A DNA stretch of 60,000 nt from Antedon mediterranea (Eukaryota; Echinodermata; Crinoidea; Comatulida; Antedonidae). The DNA lies in contig NC_092671.1 of the NCBI RefSeq assembly GCF_964355755.1, forward strand, positions 37,963,304 to 38,023,303, in the 5' to 3' direction. The position numbers were made by a program, and so were the translations under genes. The notes beneath the pieces were generated by a model. The model was not told the DNA's origin and searched no databases. It saw only the letters and a program-made list of their open reading frames with translations. The stretch's first letter is position 1; every line of letters starts with the position of its first letter. Shown in pieces: positions 55,302 to 60,000 of this stretch.

Positions 55302-56498
55302 ATGCTGTCAATAACTATGTCTAAAGCCACCAATGCTGTAGGCCTATGTATTTTTATATTTTTCAATGCAAGTTATATGTCAACACAGCAGCAGCAACAA
55401 AATATTGATTGCGATTCACCTGATAATTACTTTTTTGTTGGACAAACACTATTAACTAAATGTTATGTTATTAAGTGTAACAATTGTGTAAAGTATTATC
55501 AGTTAAAGAAGAACTTATGGTTATTGGATGAAGCACGTATTCATATTTCTAATAAAACGTTTTATGACCATTTTGAAATTAAGATCAAAATAGCCGATTT
55601 GAGCATTTCTGACAATGGTTTGTACAGCATTCTCATCACCCGTCATGATAATGTTACAGAGGAATCCAGACTATTCAACGTGAGTGTTTTTGCACAACCT
55701 GCAGACCCACAGTGCTCGTCAGACAAAGACTACTGTATTGGTGATTGCTACGTCACTGTACAATGTCGTATATTTTCTTACCCAGATCTTGTACTCAAAC
55801 GTTTGGGGCAGAAGATGAATATTGAAAAAAAGGAGAAATGGTATAATCATACATCAGGAAATTATACTTTATTTGAAAGACAATTTAATGTCACAGATAT
55901 GGCGCAATTCACATGTCTTGTAGAAGTGAAATCTGCACCTTATACTTGCGCAGTCGATGTATCAATAAAAAGTAGATTGAATGTTTCTTTAACATCGGAT
56001 GGAAATCTTATTGAAGGCAACAATGCGGTTTTAAATTGTTCTCTACCAAACAACGATAACGTCACTCAGGTTGGGTACATATGGGAATCATTCCCAGAAA
56101 TTGACATGATTACCAATAGTAACACATTAACAATACTCAATGTAACTGCTGGTTTAAATGGAACAGAAGTAAGATGCACCGTAAGACTAGGTAATTATTC
56201 AGAAGGTTCAGCAACAACGATACTACATGTTGACGTCTCGGATCGTGATCAAGTTCATCCTGATGTCTCAACGATGCAAATAACAACATCCGACATAAGC
56301 AGGGAAGATAATACTATGCACTCAAAATCTATATTGCTAATTCGGTCTATTACATTTTGTGTGTTTATTATTATTGTGGCAATTTTGAGTACAAAATACC
56401 TTAATTCAAGAAAGAAAAAACATTCCATTGACAATAGGCCTACAAGCAATGACACAACCTCTGCTGTAGAACTGAATGTATCCGTTATAGAGGACTGA
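55302..56498 (+). CDS. B4: three-Ig-domain type I membrane protein
   Basis: 398 residues from ATG 55302; the Met at 55317 (MSKATNAVGLCIFIFFNAS) matches the conserved start. A short Gln run (TQQQQQN) follows the signal peptide. Domains 1 and 2 are the most divergent of the B set (DNGLYSI, again without the second Cys; CSSDKDYCIGDC, then KRLGQKMNIEKKEKW). From domain 3 on it is nearly identical to B1/B3 (YIWESFPEIDMI, VRCTVRLGNYSEG, ILLIRSITFCVFIIIVAIL, VELNVSVIED). The sharp change in similarity suggests conversion of the 3' half. The upstream sequence is unrelated to other B promoters. Confidence 0.87.
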   Translation: MLSITMSKATNAVGLCIFIFFNASYMSTQQQQQNIDCDSPDNYFFVGQTLLTKCYVIKCNNCVKYYQLKKNLWLLDEARIHISNKTFYDHFEIKIKIADLSISDNGLYSILITRHDNVTEESRLFNVSVFAQPADPQCSSDKDYCIGDCYVTVQCRIFSYPDLVLKRLGQKMNIEKKEKWYNHTSGNYTLFERQFNVTDMAQFTCLVEVKSAPYTCAVDVSIKSRLNVSLTSDGNLIEGNNAVLNCSLPNNDNVTQVGYIWESFPEIDMITNSNTLTILNVTAGLNGTEVRCTVRLGNYSEGSATTILHVDVSDRDQVHPDVSTMQITTSDISREDNTMHSKSILLIRSITFCVFIIIVAILSTKYLNSRKKKHSIDNRPTSNDTTSAVELNVSVIED

Positions 56499-56819
56499 AC
56501 ATGAGCTATGGATATTTCAGTGTATTAGAATACTGTTTTTTTGTTTAATAACAAGTGTATGATTATACAGTGAGTATTTTGAGTAATTGGTCAGATGTTT
56601 TACCCTACTCTGACCTAAGTTGTACTTTATACTAAGTAAATTGAGAATACAGTACTCATTTTCGGGTGGGACTCCAAACCACAAATCAATCAAATTGTAA
56701 AATTAGTCCTTTTTTTTTAAAATCCTGGCCGCATACAGTACATATACAAAAACTTTCTATGACCAATTTAATTGTTTATCTTATTTTTATTTATAAAAAT
56801 GATCTGTATATATATGTTT

Positions 56820-57055
56820 ATATAATGCAAAATCAAAACACGGATGTGAAACTAAAATTATCATAAAAAAGATGCATACATGGACTGTTTCTTATACCAA
56901 CGCTAGTTAGGCTACTGGACAAATGCGGGGAAAACAGCGACTTGACACAAAAGTTTGACATGCAGATGTCCTAACCTAATTACACCACTGGAACTTGTAC
57001 ATAGTCTACGGCACAGGCACTAGGTGTAACCTACAACAATTAAAACACAAAGTAA
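56820..57055 (+). promoter_or_regulatory. B5 promoter block
   Basis: AAAATCAAAACACGGATG, TGTGAAACTAAA and AACGCTAGTTAGGCTACTGG as upstream of B3, with a short insertion near 56960-57000 (ATGCAGATGTCCTAACC). Confidence 0.6.
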
Positions 57056-58230
57056 ATGTACACACACGTTTTAAGAGTTATGAAGTCTATAATTACCAGT
57101 GTTGTAGCAGTGTTTATTTTTATTCTATTTAATGAAACTTTTACGTCAACAGAGCAACACAATGTAGATTGTACACAGCTTGATAATTACTATATTGTTG
57201 GACAAAAAATGACAACTAAATGTAATGTTAGATGTATACCTAATTGTATAAAACATTATCAGTTGAAGAGGAATAACCGTTTGGTGCATGAAACACGTAT
57301 CCTCGTTTCTAATAACACATTTCGTACTCGATCTGAAATTGAGATAACAATATCCAATTTGAACATTTCTGACAGTGGTGAGTACAGCATTAATATCACT
57401 CATCATGATGGTAGTTCACAGGAATCCAGATTATTCAACGTGAGTGTATTTCCACAGCCTGCACCACGTGCTCATCTAACAAAGATTATTGTATTATTGG
57501 TGACTGCAGCATCAATCTACAATGCCAAATATTTTCGTATCCTGATCTTGAATTGACAAAAGAGGTTGATAATCACACAATTTCAGGTAATCATACAATT
57601 TATGAAAGAGAATTTCGTATTACAGATCAGGACAAAGGTGTGGTTAAGGACACATGTGTTTACAAAGTGAAATCAGAATGGGAAACTTGCACAGTTGAAG
57701 TATTAGTAAAAAGTCAACTAAATGTTTCTTTAACATCATATAATTGGATTGAAGGAGATGACGCAGTTTTAAATTGTTCTCTTCCAAACAACAATGACAT
57801 CACTCAGGTTGAGTACATATGGGAATCATTCCCTGAAATTGACATGATTAACAAAAGTAACACATTAACCATACTTAATGTAACTGTTGGTTTGAATGGA
57901 ACAGAAGTAAGATGCACCGTAAGACTAGGTAATTATTTAGAGGGTTCAGCAACAATGATACTGAATGTTGACGTCCCAGATCGTGATCAAGTTCATCCTG
58001 ATGTATCAACGATGCAAACAACCACATCCGACATAAGCAGGGAAGATAATACTATGCACTCAAAATCTATATTGCTAATTCGGTCAATCACATTTTGTGT
58101 GTTTATTATTATCGTGGCAATTTTGAGTACAAAGTACCTTAACACAAGGAAGAAAAGACATTCCAATAGGCCTACAAGCAATGACACAACCTCTGATGTA
58201 GAACTGAATGTATCCGTTATAGAGACCTGA
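57056..58230 (+). pseudogene. B5: B-family Ig gene with one-base deletion
   Basis: Signal peptide and domain 1 are intact (likely Met 57080; TKCNVR, SDSGEYSI). At 57466-57467 CACGTGCTC replaces CACAGTGCTC of B3; the missing base shifts the frame at the start of domain 2. The continuing frame is open to 58230 with domain 2 of B1 type (ITDQDKGVVKDTC), domain 3 of B2 type (NWIEGDDAVLNC), the Arg-bearing membrane segment and a B1-type tail (VELNVSVIET). As it stands it would yield a truncated one-domain product of about 166 residues. The otherwise open frame suggests a very recent loss, a segregating allele or a base-call error. Confidence 0.82.
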
Positions 58231-59239
58231 ACATGAGCTCTGGATATTTCAATATATTAGAAATGCTTTAAAATTGTTTGGAAAATAATTGTTTTTACAT
58301 TGTACTGTATATTGACAAATCAGTAAAATTATTTTTTTTTTTATCCTGGCCGTATAATACAAAAAGTGGCTATGACCAGTTTAATTGTTCAGCTTGTTAA
58401 ACCATTCATTTAAAATAAATATAATCATTAATAATTCTATAAAAACACTTAAAATATCAATTAATTTTACTTTAAAAACAAATATTTTACTTTAAAACTA
58501 GGTACGTTACCACAATCCTGTAATGCTTTCTGTTTCCTCTTGTAAGTGTACAGTGCTTTTAAGCTATAAGATGAAATAACAATTTAATTAATTTAATTTT
58601 AGCTGTATCAAAATAAAATATTTTTGATGCTTGAAACATTGTAGTTGTTATTTTTTCTGGTTGTGTAAGGCATCGTTTTTCTACAAGCTATTATATATTA
58701 ATTAGCCTGGACAAAAGCTGATAATCAAGAATTGGGCATAGACTATGTATAAGCTATCAAGCAGAAGCTTAGTTTCAAGTTTGAATCTCTGTTGGGAGGG
58801 CTTTTTCTCATTATTTTTTTTCAAAATGAATTATTTAATATTCAGTATTCAGTTCAACTGATAATTTACATGTCAAATTCTTTTTTAAAATTCAAATTTA
58901 CTCTTAAATAATTTGCCTATATCACTACACAACTTTACAATGTGGTACTATTAAAGGTCAGTAAAACATGTAGTAATCTTACACAGTTACAAAAGTACAA
59001 TTTAAATAATTGGGTTTGTTATTTATTAACTAAATTATTTCTGTATATTATCTGTAGAGAGACATAATGAAAATAATAAAGTGGATGATAAGAAAAACAG
59101 CAAAAACTAAAGTATGATAGGTAAAGTAAAAAGCAAAAACTTGATTCATAGTATGATAAGCAGAGTAAATAAAACATGCAATTTATAAAAGTTTAGCTAT
59201 TTGCCATACAAACAATCTGACAAGCAGTGTTGTATCTGT
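58231..59239. other. B5-A4 spacer; no gene seen
   Basis: Duplicate of 39569-40559. Contains AAGCAGAAGCTTAG (near 58764), the empty counterpart of the fold-back target at 30.48 kb. Confidence 0.7.
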
Positions 59240-59347
59240 GTATTATGAAATCAATATAAAGTATTACCGGTTTGTTTAACGCCACCTATTTTATTTGGTG
59301 ACGTCAACAAATTTAGTTACCCGGATGAGCAACGTGTCGTGTCCGCC
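59240..59347 (+). promoter_or_regulatory. A4 promoter module
   Basis: ACCGGTTTGTTTAACGCCACC, TGACGTCA (59299-59306), TTACCCGGATGAGCAACGTG; same as A3. Confidence 0.7.
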
Positions 59348-59377
59348 ATGATGATTGTGAAAATGACGATGAAAAGG
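59348..59377 (+). CDS. A4 first coding exon (gene continues past window)
   Basis: Ten codons (MMIVKMTMKR) run to a GTAAGT donor at 59378. The last codon is AGG rather than ATG, so unlike A1 translation must begin further upstream. The main exon should lie a few kb beyond the window. Confidence 0.6.
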
Positions 59378-59774
59378 GTAAGTTAAATTCTATTATTAAT
59401 CCAGCTCAATTGAACATTTTATGTACATTTATTGTAGTGTAAACATAAATATACAAAAATAGTACCTTTGAAAACTGAATTACTCATTGATAATCAGTCA
59501 ATCATTGGAATATGATCGTTGATCCTAGGATCGAGCATTGTTCAGATGAAACGTGGCTAGATATGCTGTTATACAATGACACTGAAATTGTTCACACGCT
59601 ATCTTTTGTACTAGTTTGACAGGTACCTAAATCATGACAGAAAAACATGCTAGGAACAATCAATGCATACTGTAATTCTCTATTGCCATTAATGAATGAA
59701 TGAAATTGGACTATTCCATTATTATCTTTTTTGTTGATAGTCTGGGAGCCTGGAAAAATAGAATTGCTAGGTCC

Positions 59775-60000
59775 CCAGAAATTAGATTATACTTCGAAAT
59801 ATGAAACCAAACCAGACCAGCACCACCATGGTTGGGACTGAGCTAAGAAAATTTTAAAAAATAGAACTGCTGGGTCCCCAGAAATTAGATTATACTTCGA
59901 AATATGAAACCAAACCAGACCCACCACCACCATGGTTGGGACTGAGCTAAGAAAATTTTTAAAAATAGAACTGCTGGGTCCCCAGAAATTAGATTATACT
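59775..60000. repeat. 103-bp tandem repeat in the A4 intron, cut by window end
   Basis: Same unit and period as 41083-41505; two complete copies and the start of a third are visible. Confidence 0.92.

Larger units (their letters stand above)
56815..60000 (+). repeat. Segmental duplication unit (copy 2), cut by window end
   Basis: Counterpart of 38155-41505, in the same order: B promoter, B gene, spacer, A promoter with exon 1, intron start, 103-bp repeats. B5 differs from B3 mainly in domain 2 and by a frameshift. Confidence 0.88.

Noticed and set aside
28302-58230. ITIM/ITAM signalling motif in B tails
   Set aside because: The tails have one membrane-proximal Tyr (TKY) without the YxxL/I context needed.

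Overview
This window is animal nuclear DNA. It is AT-rich, with long low-complexity tracts, GT-AG introns with GTAAGT donors, AATAAA signals and many nested transposable elements. The frequent AGGCCTA-type words, a Ty3/Gypsy element primed by tRNA-Leu and the SINE types suggest a marine invertebrate deuterostome, most likely an echinoderm. That placement is inference; no single-copy marker gene is present.

The host genes are a tandem array, all on the + strand, of two related families of small type I membrane proteins with three Ig-like domains. I call them A and B. Family A has a tiny first exon (a few to 16 codons) behind a conserved promoter with a perfect TGACGTCA palindrome. A phase-0 intron follows, then one 1.16-kb exon holding the signal peptide, three Ig domains, the membrane segment and a 9-residue lysine-rich tail. 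Family B is read from a single 1.15-1.2-kb exon with a conserved arginine in the membrane segment and a tail of about 30-35 residues. The order is A1 (exon 1 at 10.55 kb, exon 2 at 18.2-19.4 kb), B1 (28.3-29.5), A2 (33.2-35.6), B2 (36.4-37.6), B3 (38.4-39.6), A3 (40.6-44.2, frameshifted, no membrane segment), B4 (55.3-56.5), B5 (57.1-58.2, frameshifted) and A4 (exon 1 at 59.35 kb, the rest beyond the window). A gene fragment lies at 20.0 kb and a promoter relic at 46.4-46.8 kb. Much of the array follows a B-then-A unit; 38.15-41.5 kb and 56.8-60.0 kb are recent copies of one unit. The B paralogues look like mosaics of domain types. I infer a rapidly evolving cell-surface recognition or immune-type receptor cluster; its function is unknown.

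Region by region: 1-8.2 kb is a very young Gypsy element (near-identical LTRs, one in-frame TAG before integrase) inserted in a decayed L2/CR1-type LINE (8.2-9.2 kb). The A1 intron holds a 6-kb head-to-tail block of hairpin-ended, (GTTT)n-rich repeats resembling Helitron-type non-autonomous elements, absent from the equivalent A2 intron. From 19.56 to 22.88 kb a 3.3-kb inverted-repeat structure encloses an A-gene fragment, a Gypsy integrase fragment and a 1-kb fold-back element. From 24.09 to 28.29 kb, TIR elements and a satellite separate the B1 promoter from its start codon. A fold-back element with 10-bp repeats (30.5-31.5 kb) interrupts a sequence whose empty site survives in two paralogous units. 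An open EN-RT LINE lies at 48.4-51.5 kb (minus strand), followed by a fold-back array, a SINE and three minisatellites (51.8-54.9 kb).
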